DNA from: Thermoflavifilum sp.
GTDB lineage: Bacteria; Bacteroidota; Bacteroidia; Chitinophagales; Chitinophagaceae
Assembly: GCF_014961315.1 (NCBI RefSeq)
Contig: NZ_CP063141.1
Span: 1,736,001-1,800,000 of the forward strand
Direction of reading: 5' to 3'
DNA: 64,000 nucleotides
Part shown: positions 44,833 through 54,494 of the stretch, one piece after another
How positions within the stretch are numbered: the stretch's first letter is position 1
Layout of the letters: each line of letters begins with the position of its first letter
Notes under the pieces: model-generated
What the model was told of the DNA's origin: nothing
What the model saw: the letters and a program-made list of their open reading frames with translations, nothing else
The model's database searches: none
Program-made: the position numbers and the translations under genes

Positions 44833-47211
44833 ATGCGTAATTCATCTCCTATCAAAGTCATCGTCGTGTGTGTGATGTTGCTGTCGAATATGCCTTTTCT
44901 GAAAAATGCGGCAGCTCAATCTTTTTATCCCGAGCAGCATGAATCGGGTGTGATGGTTGTAAAGCCAGCTATTCCTATCAGGGCGTATCCGTTTAATTTG
45001 GCGGATGTCAGATTATTGAATAGTCCCTTTAAAGAGGCTATGGAAGCCGATTTGAAGTATTTACTGGAATTGAGTCCCGATCGTTTTCTTGCACATTTTC
45101 GCACGCATGCCGGATTGCCCGCAAAAGATTCAGCATATGGCGGATGGGAATCGGAAGGTCTTGCCGGGCACAGCCTGGGTCATTATCTATCAGCCTGTTC
45201 TATGGCTTATGCGGCTACTGGCGATACGGCATTGCTGCATCGGGTGCAGTACATCGTGAGTGAATTAGCCCTCTGTCAGGAAAAGCGTGGTACAGGATAT
45301 GTGGGGGCCATACCCAATGAAGATAGCATATTCGGGAAAATATCCCGGGGCATCATTGAATCCAGAGGATTTGATTTAAACGGAGGCTGGTCGCCCTGGT
45401 ATACCGTGCATAAGATCATGGCCGGACTGCTTGATGCTTACATGTATTGCCATATTCCGCAGGCACTGGAAGTGGAGAAAGGTATGGCCGACTGGACAGA
45501 ACGCACGGTGAAGAACCTGAGTGATGCCCAGATGCAACAAATGCTGATTTGTGAATATGGAGGCATGAATGAAGTACTGGCCAATACGTATGCGGTAACC
45601 GGCAATCCGAAATATCTGAAATTGGCTTATCGGTTTTATGACCATCGGATTCTCGATTCACTGGCCATGCAGAAAGATATTTTACCAGGCAAACATTCCA
45701 ATACACAAATTCCAAAAATTATTGGATGTGCACGCATTTATGAACTTACGGGCGATCGGCATATGGATTCTATTGCAACATTTTTCTGGAATGATGTAGT
45801 GTATCATCATACCTATGCTCCCGGCGGAAACGGCAACTATGAATATTTCGGCATGCCCGATACATTTCCACTTTCCGACAATACCATGGAAACCTGTCCT
45901 ACTTACAACATGTTGAAGTTAACCACTCATCTTTTCTCCTGGCATCCATCTGCTAAGTTTATGGATTATTATGAACGGGCATTATACAACCATATTCTGG
46001 CAACGCAAAACCACCAAACCGGCATGATGTGTTATTTCACCCCGTTGCGCATGGGAAGTCGGAAAACCTATAGCACACCCTTTAACTCATTCTGGTGTTG
46101 TGTAGGCACGGGCATGGAAAATCATGTCAAATACGGTCAGGATATTTATGATCGTGGAGCCGATGGTAGTTTGTATGTGAATTTATTTATTCCTTCTGTA
46201 CTGCACTGGAAACAACGACAGATCATCGTCACACAGAAAACCAATTTACCGCGTACCGATACCGTTTATATTTCTTTGCAGATGAAGCAACCACAAGCAT
46301 TTTCCATTCGTATCCGCAAGCCGTCGTGGGCACATCTGGGGATGATGGTGTATGTAAATGGAGAGAAAGTACCTGTACAGGTGGATCAGGATGGATATAT
46401 GGTCATACACAAAACCTGGAGAAATGGCGATCGTATAAATTGTATAATACCGGAAGATTTATACACCATTGCCATGCCGCACGATTCCAGTCGGATTGCC
46501 ATTTTCTATGGACCTGTTTTGCTGGCAGGCGATTTCGGACATCAGGAACCCGATCCAGCGCAGGGAGTTCCTGTTTTTGTGACTTCCGACCGCAATGTAG
46601 CTCACTGGATTCAGCGTGATGGAGATAGACTGATCTTCCATACTATACACACCGGCCAACCTGCCGACGTTAAGCTTATCCCATTTTATGAAACCAATGA
46701 TCTGTATTATTCGGTTTACTGGGATATGTTTACACCCGAACAATGGGCAATGAGACAACAAGAATATGAAGCGGAGAAAAGACGACAGGAAGAGTTAGAG
46801 AAACGTACGGTGGATGTTTTACGCATGGGTGAAATGCAGCCGGAGCGCGATCATCAGTTCAAGGGAGAGAAAACATTTACCTGGGAAGCTCATCGCCGCA
46901 ACTGGCGTGCAGCGGGTCAGGATGGCTATTTTAGTTTTATCATGAAAGTCGATACAGCACATGCCAATCAATTGATCTGTACTTACTGGGGAGGTGATAA
47001 CCGTGGAAGAAAGTTTGATATTCTGGTCGATGGGGAAAGAATAGCTACAGAAGATTTAAATCGGTATCATAAATCGAGGTTTTATTCCATCATCTATCCT
47101 ATTCCGGAATCACTTATCCATGGCAAACAAGAGATCACCATCACCTTTCAACCACAACCTGGACAGATGGCCGGTCCGGTGTGTGAGGTGCGCGTGGTGA
47201 GAGAAAAATGA
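44833..47211 (+). CDS. GH146-type beta-L-arabinofuranosidase (DUF1680 superfamily)
   Basis: 792 residues from the ATG at 44833, with a signal peptide (VVCVMLLSNMPFLKNAAAQ). The longer frame from 44776 overlaps the upstream gene and is rejected. The N-terminal motif FNLADVRLLNSPFKEAME with RTHAGLPAKDSAYGGWE is typical of GH146. The catalytic zinc/cysteine set is present: Glu353 and Cys355 in DNTMETCPTYNML, and Cys422-Cys423 in FWCCVGTGMEN. It is related to GH127 but only distantly similar to the upstream copy, so the pair probably attack different beta-L-Araf linkages. Confidence 0.88.
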   Translation: MRNSSPIKVIVVCVMLLSNMPFLKNAAAQSFYPEQHESGVMVVKPAIPIRAYPFNLADVRLLNSPFKEAMEADLKYLLELSPDRFLAHFRTHAGLPAKDSAYGGWESEGLAGHSLGHYLSACSMAYAATGDTALLHRVQYIVSELALCQEKRGTGYVGAIPNEDSIFGKISRGIIESRGFDLNGGWSPWYTVHKIMAGLLDAYMYCHIPQALEVEKGMADWTERTVKNLSDAQMQQMLICEYGGMNEVLANTYAVTGNPKYLKLAYRFYDHRILDSLAMQKDILPGKHSNTQIPKIIGCARIYELTGDRHMDSIATFFWNDVVYHHTYAPGGNGNYEYFGMPDTFPLSDNTMETCPTYNMLKLTTHLFSWHPSAKFMDYYERALYNHILATQNHQTGMMCYFTPLRMGSRKTYSTPFNSFWCCVGTGMENHVKYGQDIYDRGADGSLYVNLFIPSVLHWKQRQIIVTQKTNLPRTDTVYISLQMKQPQAFSIRIRKPSWAHLGMMVYVNGEKVPVQVDQDGYMVIHKTWRNGDRINCIIPEDLYTIAMPHDSSRIAIFYGPVLLAGDFGHQEPDPAQGVPVFVTSDRNVAHWIQRDGDRLIFHTIHTGQPADVKLIPFYETNDLYYSVYWDMFTPEQWAMRQQEYEAEKRRQEELEKRTVDVLRMGEMQPERDHQFKGEKTFTWEAHRRNWRAAGQDGYFSFIMKVDTAHANQLICTYWGGDNRGRKFDILVDGERIATEDLNRYHKSRFYSIIYPIPESLIHGKQEITITFQPQPGQMAGPVCEVRVVREK

Positions 47212-47253
47212 ATAATTAATTCCCGTTTATTGTTAACCGTAGAAGAACTTGCC

Positions 47254-49530
47254 ATGAAAGTTTTTAGAGTTATTCCTATTCATCATATTCATGTAATGCT
47301 TACGATATGCTGGATAACCGTAAACTTCTCCTGCAAATCAATCCATTATATAAGCCAATCAACTTATCAACGAGCAGAGCAATTTAGGCGGGATAGCATT
47401 GCCAGAAAGATTTATTATTTGCAAGTAATTCCTCATTGGTATCGGCATGATAGCGCTTTCTGGTTTGTTACAAACACGCCCGAAGGAAGAAAATTTTTTA
47501 AGGTTGCAATCAATGATAGCGTTGTTAATCCACTGTTCGATCATGCAAGATTATTAGATTCATTATCTCGTCTCCTGCATAAGCCCATTGATACTTATAA
47601 CTTAGATATTAACATAGTGCACTATGCAGGAGATCATGAATTAATTTTCAGTATAGATAGTTCAATATACCGCCTGAATCTCGTCGATTATACCATACAT
47701 AAGTTGTCGACAAGTAAAATATCAAGCCCATATGTGGCTTATTCTCCTGATAGCCTCTGGTTTGCTTTTCATAAACAAGGAAATCTTTTTGTTGTCAACA
47801 TGATATCAAACGATACAATTCAGTTGAGTTTTGATGGGAATGATCAATATACATATGCCAGCTATTATGGATGGAGCGATATCATGTATGGAGAAAACGG
47901 ACAACGACCTGATCGCTTCATGGTAGAATGGTCGCCTGATTCAAAATATATATTTACCCAGATTTGTGATACCCGACACGCCAGGAAGATGTATTTATTA
48001 AACTGGTCAATTGATAGCCTATATCGGGCACAGCTGATGTCGTATTATAGAGGCTCGCCTGGAGATACGGATGTAGTGAAATATATCCCTATTATTTTTG
48101 ATATCAATCATCGTAAAATGATTCCTGTAAAACTTCCTCCTGTTCCTCATTTTATAGGTGTTGATTTGAGATGGGCTAAGGATAGCAAGCATTTGTTTGG
48201 CACATATTATCATAGGGGATATAAGAAACTTGATTTCATTGACGTAGATGCATTAACAGGAAAGGTAAGGGTTGTATGTTCGGACAGTAGTCCGACTTAT
48301 GTAGAAAATAATTTTGTATTTCGATATCTGGAAAATTTACAAATAGCCTTTTTTACTTCTGAAAGAACAGGGTGGAAACAACTATATCAGGTTTACTGGA
48401 ATACTGGCCAGGTCATTCCAGTTACTCAAGGTGAGTTTGTAGTAAAAGAATTATTAAAAATAGATACTGTTCACAAAATATTATACTTTACAGCTTCTGG
48501 CAGGGAAAAAGCAGTTAATCCTTACTATGACTTTTTATACAGCATTCATTTTGATGGAACCGGGATGAAATGCTTGACTCCAGAACCTGCACATCATGAG
48601 GTGTATTTGGCACCGGAAGGCGATTATTTTGTGGATAATTATTCTACACCCACTCAGCCTACCACATCAATATTGCGTCGTTTGACAGATGGGTCAGTTG
48701 TCATGCAGTTGGGGAAGGCGGACATCCATGATTTGCTGGCTATGGGTTGGCGTTTTCCGCAGGTTTTTACTACAGTTGCAAGAGATGGTAAAACCATTTT
48801 GTATGGAGCTTTATGGAAACCCATACATTTTAATCCACATCGTAAGTATCCGATTATTGATGATAGCTATACTGGCCCACAGACTTTTGTTTTCCCACGT
48901 TCATTCAATGAAGCCGTTTTTAATCGTGATCAATCACTGGCGGAATTTGGATTTATAGTCATGAAAGTGGACGGCCTGGGAACGGCTGGGAGATCAAAAT
49001 CTTTTCACAACTGGTCATATCGTCATATGGGTGATAACCTGGTTGATCATGTTTTATCTATTCGTCAGCTTGCCAATCGTTATCATTGGATAGATACAAC
49101 TCGCATCGGGATTCTTGGTCATTCCGCCGGTGGTTATGATGCTGCACATGCATTAATGCGCTTCCCCGGCTTTTACAAAGTTGCAGTTGCAGAATCTGGC
49201 GATCACGATTGGAGGATGGAAAAGGCCTGGTGGCCTGAAATGTATGTGGGCTGGCCTGTAGATTCGGTTTATGAACAACAATCTAATGTTACGCTTGCTC
49301 CATACATGCAGGGAAAATTGCTACTGATACATGGTGGAATTGATGAAAATGTAAATCCGGCGTCTACTTTCAAACTGGCTCATGCTTTAATCAAAGCAGG
49401 AAAATATTTTGATATGCTCATTATTCCGGATGTTCGTCACGGTTATCCTTCTCCGTTTTATCAATATGCTGAGAAGAAAATGTGGAATTATTTTATTGAG
49501 AATTTACTTGGGGCAAAACCTATTGAATAG
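47254..49530 (+). CDS. S9 family (DPP-IV-like) lipoprotein peptidase
   Basis: About 758 residues from the ATG at 47254. A lipobox-like NFSC (Cys27) follows a hydrophobic stretch. The N-terminal part is a DPPIV-type beta-propeller (VEWSPDSKYIFTQICDT, DLRWAKDSKHLFGTYY) and the C-terminal part is the S9 hydrolase. Nucleophile Ser is in GHSAGGYDAAH, Asp in IHGGIDENVNP and His in PDVRHGYPSP. The elbow is GHSAGG instead of the usual GWSYGG. S9 enzymes cut after or next to proline, consistent with a proline/hydroxyproline-rich substrate. The gene is AT-rich. Confidence 0.85.
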   Translation: MKVFRVIPIHHIHVMLTICWITVNFSCKSIHYISQSTYQRAEQFRRDSIARKIYYLQVIPHWYRHDSAFWFVTNTPEGRKFFKVAINDSVVNPLFDHARLLDSLSRLLHKPIDTYNLDINIVHYAGDHELIFSIDSSIYRLNLVDYTIHKLSTSKISSPYVAYSPDSLWFAFHKQGNLFVVNMISNDTIQLSFDGNDQYTYASYYGWSDIMYGENGQRPDRFMVEWSPDSKYIFTQICDTRHARKMYLLNWSIDSLYRAQLMSYYRGSPGDTDVVKYIPIIFDINHRKMIPVKLPPVPHFIGVDLRWAKDSKHLFGTYYHRGYKKLDFIDVDALTGKVRVVCSDSSPTYVENNFVFRYLENLQIAFFTSERTGWKQLYQVYWNTGQVIPVTQGEFVVKELLKIDTVHKILYFTASGREKAVNPYYDFLYSIHFDGTGMKCLTPEPAHHEVYLAPEGDYFVDNYSTPTQPTTSILRRLTDGSVVMQLGKADIHDLLAMGWRFPQVFTTVARDGKTILYGALWKPIHFNPHRKYPIIDDSYTGPQTFVFPRSFNEAVFNRDQSLAEFGFIVMKVDGLGTAGRSKSFHNWSYRHMGDNLVDHVLSIRQLANRYHWIDTTRIGILGHSAGGYDAAHALMRFPGFYKVAVAESGDHDWRMEKAWWPEMYVGWPVDSVYEQQSNVTLAPYMQGKLLLIHGGIDENVNPASTFKLAHALIKAGKYFDMLIIPDVRHGYPSPFYQYAEKKMWNYFIENLLGAKPIE

Positions 49531-49549
49531 ATTCGGTCATATCCTGATG

Positions 49550-50809
49550 TTATGATTCTTTCTGAAACCGCATGGGATCAAAAGCATGTAATGCCACCTC
49601 AGGTGTTTCTCCGTTGATGAGTTGAGTGAGCAAATATCCTGTGGCTGGAGCCAGACTTAAGCCCAGCATGCCATGACCGGTAGCTACATACAGGTTATCG
49701 AATTTTTTTACTTTGCCAATATAAGGCAATCCATCCGGTGAACAGGGTCGGGCTCCCGCCCAGATCTGCTGCGGATATGCAACCTCAGTAACGAGATGCG
49801 GATAAAATGCATAAAAAGTTTTTAAGATGCCTTTAATTTTTTTGTGTATGATGGTATGTACATCGCCTCCAATTTCCATAGTACCACTGATGCGCAAACG
49901 CTCACCAAACGGACTTACCGCTACGCGTCCATCGATAAGCAATGCCGGAATATGTATTAATCGTTTGCGCAACTGTATATCAAAGCTATATCCTTTGCCG
50001 GCCTGGAGTGGCAGGTGCACATGTATCTTCTTCAACAATGATGTCGTTTGTACTCCTGCTGCTATCACCACATGATCAAAATGAAATGTTCGCTGACCGG
50101 AGATTACATGAACTATTTTTCGTTGCTGAACGTGCAGGTCGCTGATGATATGTTCGAAATAAAATGGTACCCCTACCTGTTGCAATTGATTGATGAGCCA
50201 TTGCATCCATTTCCCGGGGTGGATATGTGCATCACCGGGATAATAAATACCACCCATCACGCGCACATCTGTATCGGGCTCCATCAGTTGAACTTCTTCT
50301 GCACCCAGCACTTCAGCACGAATACCGTATGCAGCCGCCAGTTGAGCTGTTTTGACTTCTTCTTCACGCAATCGGGATGATTGAAACAACATCAACAATC
50401 CCTTGGTTTCAAAATTCAGTTCGTTTCGAAGCGGTTGTGCGATATGTTCATATAGTTTTCTGCTGAGTAAACTGATATCGCGTAAATGTGGGATGGCATA
50501 GCGTACATGTTGATGCGTGCAATGCCGATGAAATAATCGAATCCATTGCCACAAAGCTTTGTTGAATGTAAAATGAAAAGCAAATGGGCTTTCGGCATTG
50601 AACATCCATTTCAATCCCTGCCAGGCTACACCGGGTGCGGAAAGCGGAATCACATGACTGGGCACAATCATGCCGGCATTTCCCCAGGAACATCCCCGGT
50701 CGCAAGCATGTGCATCAATCACGTGCACTTCATATCCTTTCTGTTGCAGAAAATAAGCCGTGCATAACCCGATGACGCCACCGCCAATAATACCCACCGT
50801 TTTCGCCAT
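49550..50809 (-). CDS. FAD-dependent D-amino acid oxidase/dehydrogenase, probable cis-4-hydroxy-D-proline oxidase
   Basis: 419 residues of the DadA/DAAO family. The FAD-binding GxGxxG lies in VGIIGGGVIGLCTAYFL at the N terminus, and the C-terminal FAD contact in VATGHGMLGLSLAPATG. No membrane segment is seen. In the hydroxyproline pathway this enzyme oxidises cis-4-hydroxy-D-proline to 1-pyrroline-4-hydroxy-2-carboxylate. That assignment rests on its position last in an operon with an epimerase, a DHDPS-family deaminase and a semialdehyde dehydrogenase. By sequence alone it could be a D-alanine/D-amino acid dehydrogenase. Confidence 0.83.
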   Translation of the reverse strand: MAKTVGIIGGGVIGLCTAYFLQQKGYEVHVIDAHACDRGCSWGNAGMIVPSHVIPLSAPGVAWQGLKWMFNAESPFAFHFTFNKALWQWIRLFHRHCTHQHVRYAIPHLRDISLLSRKLYEHIAQPLRNELNFETKGLLMLFQSSRLREEEVKTAQLAAAYGIRAEVLGAEEVQLMEPDTDVRVMGGIYYPGDAHIHPGKWMQWLINQLQQVGVPFYFEHIISDLHVQQRKIVHVISGQRTFHFDHVVIAAGVQTTSLLKKIHVHLPLQAGKGYSFDIQLRKRLIHIPALLIDGRVAVSPFGERLRISGTMEIGGDVHTIIHKKIKGILKTFYAFYPHLVTEVAYPQQIWAGARPCSPDGLPYIGKVKKFDNLYVATGHGMLGLSLAPATGYLLTQLINGETPEVALHAFDPMRFQKES

Positions 50810-50831
50810 ATCGATATTTTATTGCATGTCA

Positions 50832-51833
50832 TCAAATCACCTGAAAACCCAGGGCAAAAGGATCTTCTTCATCTACCGTGATGATATTGTAACCGTAAAT
50901 GTGTGCCCAGCCTTCGATAGAAGGGATGATGGCCGGTTGGCCGCCCACTGTGGTTTCAGCTTCAATCATGCCCGTGAAGGTGGAACCGATGATGCTTTCA
51001 TGAATAAACGGTTCACCTTTTTTCAATTTTCCTTTTGCATACCATTGCGCCATGCGTGCTGATGTGCCGGTGCCACAGGGCGAGCGATCGATGGCTTTAT
51101 CACCGTAAAATACGGCGTTGCGGGCAGTGGCATGTGGTAACGTGGGCTTGCCGGTCCACATGACATGGGTTAATCCATGGATACGCTCATCTTCCGGATG
51201 CACACAACGGATATGTTGATTCAGGCGCTCGCGAATCGTCCGGCTCCAGCTGATGAGTTGTTCAGCCCTGAAATATTCCATTCCCGGAAAATGAGGTTGA
51301 GGGTCAATGATGGCATAAAAATTTCCGCCGTAAGCGATATCACAGGTCAGCAAGCCCAGATCCGGACAATCCACTTCAATCTGTTCGGCATACAGGAACG
51401 ATGGGATATTGATCAGCTTCACCGATTTCACCTTTTTCCCTTCCTGTTGATAATATGCTTTCACCGGCCCGGCGGGCGTATCGAGTTGCAACACGCCCGG
51501 CTTTCGGGGTTGAATCAATTGTTGTTCAATAGCCACTGTTACTGTGCCAATCGTGCCATGTCCACACATGGGCAGGCATCCGCTGGTTTCGATAAACAGG
51601 ATCGAAGCATCGTGATCCGGATCATCGGGCGGGTAAATCATGCTGCCGCTCATCATATCATGTCCCCGTGGTTCAAACATCAAGGCTTTGCGTATCCAGT
51701 CGAAAGATTCAATGAAGTGTAGGCGTTTCTCGCGAATATCTTTTCCTGATAACAGCGGCTGGCCTCCTGCCACCACACGCACGGGATTTCCACAGGTATG
51801 GGCATCGATGCAAAAAAATGTTTTGTGTATCAT
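50832..51833 (-). CDS. 4-hydroxyproline 2-epimerase (proline racemase family)
   Basis: 333 residues. Both catalytic cysteines of true racemases/epimerases are present: Cys90 in LPMCGHGTIG and Cys253 in RSPCGTGTSA. This excludes the 3-hydroxyproline dehydratase subgroup, which carries Thr or Ser at the second site. The N-terminal IDAHTCGNPVRVVAGGQP is typical of 4-hydroxyproline epimerases. It converts trans-4-hydroxy-L-proline to cis-4-hydroxy-D-proline, the first pathway step. It lies 22 bases before the oxidase and 14 bases after the dehydrogenase gene. Confidence 0.9.
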   Translation of the reverse strand: MIHKTFFCIDAHTCGNPVRVVAGGQPLLSGKDIREKRLHFIESFDWIRKALMFEPRGHDMMSGSMIYPPDDPDHDASILFIETSGCLPMCGHGTIGTVTVAIEQQLIQPRKPGVLQLDTPAGPVKAYYQQEGKKVKSVKLINIPSFLYAEQIEVDCPDLGLLTCDIAYGGNFYAIIDPQPHFPGMEYFRAEQLISWSRTIRERLNQHIRCVHPEDERIHGLTHVMWTGKPTLPHATARNAVFYGDKAIDRSPCGTGTSARMAQWYAKGKLKKGEPFIHESIIGSTFTGMIEAETTVGGQPAIIPSIEGWAHIYGYNIITVDEEDPFALGFQVI

Positions 51834-51847
51834 GATACGGCAAACAT

Positions 51848-53359
51848 TTATTCAATCCTGGATTGGCTGAGTCGATCGTCAACCATTCGCCACCATTGCC
51901 ACGGGTTTGCGTTTTGTAATTCCGGTGGAAGAAAACGATCTGGAAAATGCTGAAAACATATAGGCCGTACAAAACGTTGGATGGCGTCGGCGCCCACCGA
52001 TGTAAATCGACTATCCGTTGTGGCCGGAAAAGGTCCACCATGATGCATGGCCGTGCATACCCGCACTCCCGTAGGTACGCCGTTGAAAATGATTCTTCCA
52101 GCAATCAGGGTCAGCGCATCTATCAGGTGACGATGCTGGAGGAGATCCTGTTCGGTAGCCATCAACGTACAGGTCAGTTGCCCTTCTAATTGCCCGACAA
52201 CCTGAAGCATTTGTTCCATATGCTCACAGGCAACAACCAGTGCGTAAGGACCAAATACTTCTTCCTGCAACGCTGGATGAGCCATGAATTGAGATGCAGA
52301 TGTGGTGGACAACACAGGCTTAGCTTCGAGTGTTTGCGAAAGCGAAGACAGGGCAACGACGGGTTCCGTGCATTGCCGACGGGTGGCGGAATGGATCTTT
52401 TCTCGATAGGCACTGGCAATCCCTTCGTGAAGCATGAGCTGGCCCTGTGTGTGGCTGAGCTTCTCGGCAAGCTGTGTGGTGAACTGTTGCAGGGCATCAC
52501 CCGCTATGCCGAAGATTAATCCGGGTTTTGTACAAAATTGACCAGCGCTCAGGGTGATGGAAGCCGCAAGCATGTCGGCTATGCCGGTTGCATCCTGCGC
52601 TAATTTTTCCGGCAACAAGAACACTGGATTCACACTGCCCATTTCTGCAAATACGGGAATGGGCTCTTTTCTTTGTCGGGCTATATCGAATAAAGCCTTG
52701 CCCGCCGTGTAGGAACCGGTAAAACCAACGGCTTTGATGAGCGGATGTTTTACCAGCATTTCGCTTACTGCGGGCGATGCGCCGTAGATATGCTGGAATA
52801 CACCGTCGGGCAGCTGGCATTGTTGTATAGCCTGATGGATGCAGTCGGCCACCTCAGTCGATAAACGAGGATGGGCCGGATGTGCCTTGACGATCACGGT
52901 ACATCCTGCAGCCAGGGCGCTGGCCGTATCTCCACCCGCAGTAGAAAAGGCGAAAGGAAAATTGCTTGCGCCGAAAACAGCCACAGGCCCCAATGGCACA
53001 TAGGTTTTCCGTACATCGGGTTGAGGAGCGGATTCGGCTGAAGCCGTGTTGATCCTGAATGTTGTCCAGATGCCCGTTTCCACTGCATGGGCATATTGCC
53101 GGAGTTGAAAGAGGGTTCGTGCAAATTCATTTCTCAAGCGGGATTCGGGCAGGTGCGTCTCTTCCATGGCAAGGCCTACCAGTGCAGCCTCATGGGGTTC
53201 CAGTACTTCAGCGATTCGATACAGCAGTTGTGCTCTTTGTGGCCAGGTCGTTTTCCTGTACACAAGAAATGCCTGCCATGCATGTTGTACGGCTTGATCA
53301 ATTGCTGCAGGAGTGGCATCGGTGAAAGACATATTTGATTCCATTTTTACGATATGCAT
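51848..53359 (-). CDS. 2,5-dioxopentanoate (alpha-ketoglutarate semialdehyde) dehydrogenase
   Basis: 503 residues of the aldehyde dehydrogenase superfamily. Catalytic Cys276 is in LSAGQFCTKPG and the general base Glu239 in VFAEMGSVNP. Asn133 is in FGASNFPFAFS and the NAD(P)-binding GFTGSYTAGKAL is present. The FGASNFPFAFSTAGGDTASA signature is specific to alpha-ketoglutarate semialdehyde dehydrogenases, which form 2-oxoglutarate as the last step of hydroxyproline, L-arabinose or glucarate oxidation. Alternative ATGs at 53344 and 53332 are possible. Confidence 0.9.
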   Translation of the reverse strand: MHIVKMESNMSFTDATPAAIDQAVQHAWQAFLVYRKTTWPQRAQLLYRIAEVLEPHEAALVGLAMEETHLPESRLRNEFARTLFQLRQYAHAVETGIWTTFRINTASAESAPQPDVRKTYVPLGPVAVFGASNFPFAFSTAGGDTASALAAGCTVIVKAHPAHPRLSTEVADCIHQAIQQCQLPDGVFQHIYGASPAVSEMLVKHPLIKAVGFTGSYTAGKALFDIARQRKEPIPVFAEMGSVNPVFLLPEKLAQDATGIADMLAASITLSAGQFCTKPGLIFGIAGDALQQFTTQLAEKLSHTQGQLMLHEGIASAYREKIHSATRRQCTEPVVALSSLSQTLEAKPVLSTTSASQFMAHPALQEEVFGPYALVVACEHMEQMLQVVGQLEGQLTCTLMATEQDLLQHRHLIDALTLIAGRIIFNGVPTGVRVCTAMHHGGPFPATTDSRFTSVGADAIQRFVRPICFQHFPDRFLPPELQNANPWQWWRMVDDRLSQSRIE

Positions 53360-53386
53360 GTAAGCATTCAGACAGGATTTCCCGAT

Positions 53387-54334
53387 TTATTTCTCGGAGG
53401 TGATGGCTGCGGCCTCATGCAGGATCTGCCGATCACGCATCCATGCAGGTTCAGCAGTTATGGCGTTTTGAATAAGCGCAAGTATTTGCGCCTTCTCTTC
53501 TCCCACCAGGGGCAGCCGCGGAGCCCTTACGTATGCCGCTCCGATGCCGGTAACCGATGCGGCTAATTTGATATATTGGACGAGCTTGGGACTCAGGTCG
53601 AGCTCCAGCAGGGGCAGGAACCAGCGATGCACTTCAAGCGCTTTTTCTCTTTGGGCTGATAGTATCAGGTGATACAGCAGCAGGGTTTCCTGAGGAAAAG
53701 CATTGACCAGTCCGCCCACCCAGCCGCTGGCTCCCATCAACAGGCTTTCCATGGCGAGGGTGTCCACTCCGCACAACATGCGATAACGATTGCCAAACCG
53801 ATTGATCATCCGGGTGACATTCGTTACGTCGCGTGTCGAATCTTTCACGGCCTGAATATTTTCGCAATCCATCAGCTGGTCGAACATATCTGGTGTCACC
53901 ATAATCCGGTAATCCACAGGGTTGTTGTAAATCATGATGGGTAGGTCCACTGAGCGAGCCACTTCCCGGAAAAACTGTACGGTTTCCCGATCATCGGCTT
54001 TGTAACGCATGGGGGGCAACAACATCAATCCATCCACACCCAGTTGTTCGGCCCAACGCGCTTCGGCAATGGCCGCCCGGGTGGAGCCTTCGGCAATATT
54101 CAGGATCACCGGAATACGCCCGGCTACTTTTTCCCGGGTAAAACGAATCAATATTTCTTTTTCTTCTTTTGTCAGGGTGCTCGACTCACCCAGGGTTCCT
54201 CCCAGGATCACTCCGTGAATACCGGCTTCGAGCTGGGCGCTCAGGTTTTTATCAAACATCTGCAGGTCGAGCCGGTCGTCGGCCGTAAACTGCGTGGTGA
54301 TGGCCGGAAATACGCCTTTCCATTCAAATTGCAT
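53387..54334 (-). CDS. DHDPS/NAL-family lyase, probable 1-pyrroline-4-hydroxy-2-carboxylate deaminase
   Basis: 315 residues, class I aldolase TIM barrel. Schiff-base Lys164 is in IQAVKDSTRD and the proton-relay Tyr136 in MIYNNPVDY; GGTLGESSTLT is the substrate carboxylate site. Members include the hydroxyproline-pathway deaminase and L-2-keto-3-deoxyarabonate dehydratase, and both of these yield alpha-ketoglutarate semialdehyde. The epimerase and oxidase in the operon favour the former. It is the promoter-proximal gene, 27 bases before the dehydrogenase. Confidence 0.85.
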   Translation of the reverse strand: MQFEWKGVFPAITTQFTADDRLDLQMFDKNLSAQLEAGIHGVILGGTLGESSTLTKEEKEILIRFTREKVAGRIPVILNIAEGSTRAAIAEARWAEQLGVDGLMLLPPMRYKADDRETVQFFREVARSVDLPIMIYNNPVDYRIMVTPDMFDQLMDCENIQAVKDSTRDVTNVTRMINRFGNRYRMLCGVDTLAMESLLMGASGWVGGLVNAFPQETLLLYHLILSAQREKALEVHRWFLPLLELDLSPKLVQYIKLAASVTGIGAAYVRAPRLPLVGEEKAQILALIQNAITAEPAWMRDRQILHEAAAITSEK

Positions 54335-54362
54335 GATGGGAAAATATTTTAAACCGATGAAA

Positions 54363-54370
54363 CAAAATTA
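54363..54370 (-). promoter_or_regulatory. -7 box of the hydroxyproline operon
   Basis: TAATTTTG on the minus strand matches TAnnTTTG and lies 28 bases upstream of the first ATG (54334). It faces the AraC-type gene promoter across a 160-base intergenic region. A clear TTG -33 element is missing, as expected for an activator-dependent promoter. Confidence 0.55.
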
Positions 54371-54456
54371 GGAACCTGAAGGATCTAAGGTTTTCAGAAA
54401 ATTGATGATCTTTTGTACGATATTGACATGTAAAATATTTTTATGCTTTTCTGCAT

Positions 54457-54464
54457 TAGTTTTG
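54457..54464 (+). promoter_or_regulatory. -7 box of the AraC-type regulator gene
   Basis: TAGTTTTG matches TAnnTTTG and is 30 bases before the ATG at 54495. It is divergent from the hydroxyproline operon promoter about 90 bases away, so a single operator region could control both. Confidence 0.45.
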
Positions 54465-54494
54465 TTTTTTACCGGTTGAGTAGCATTCAGGCTT

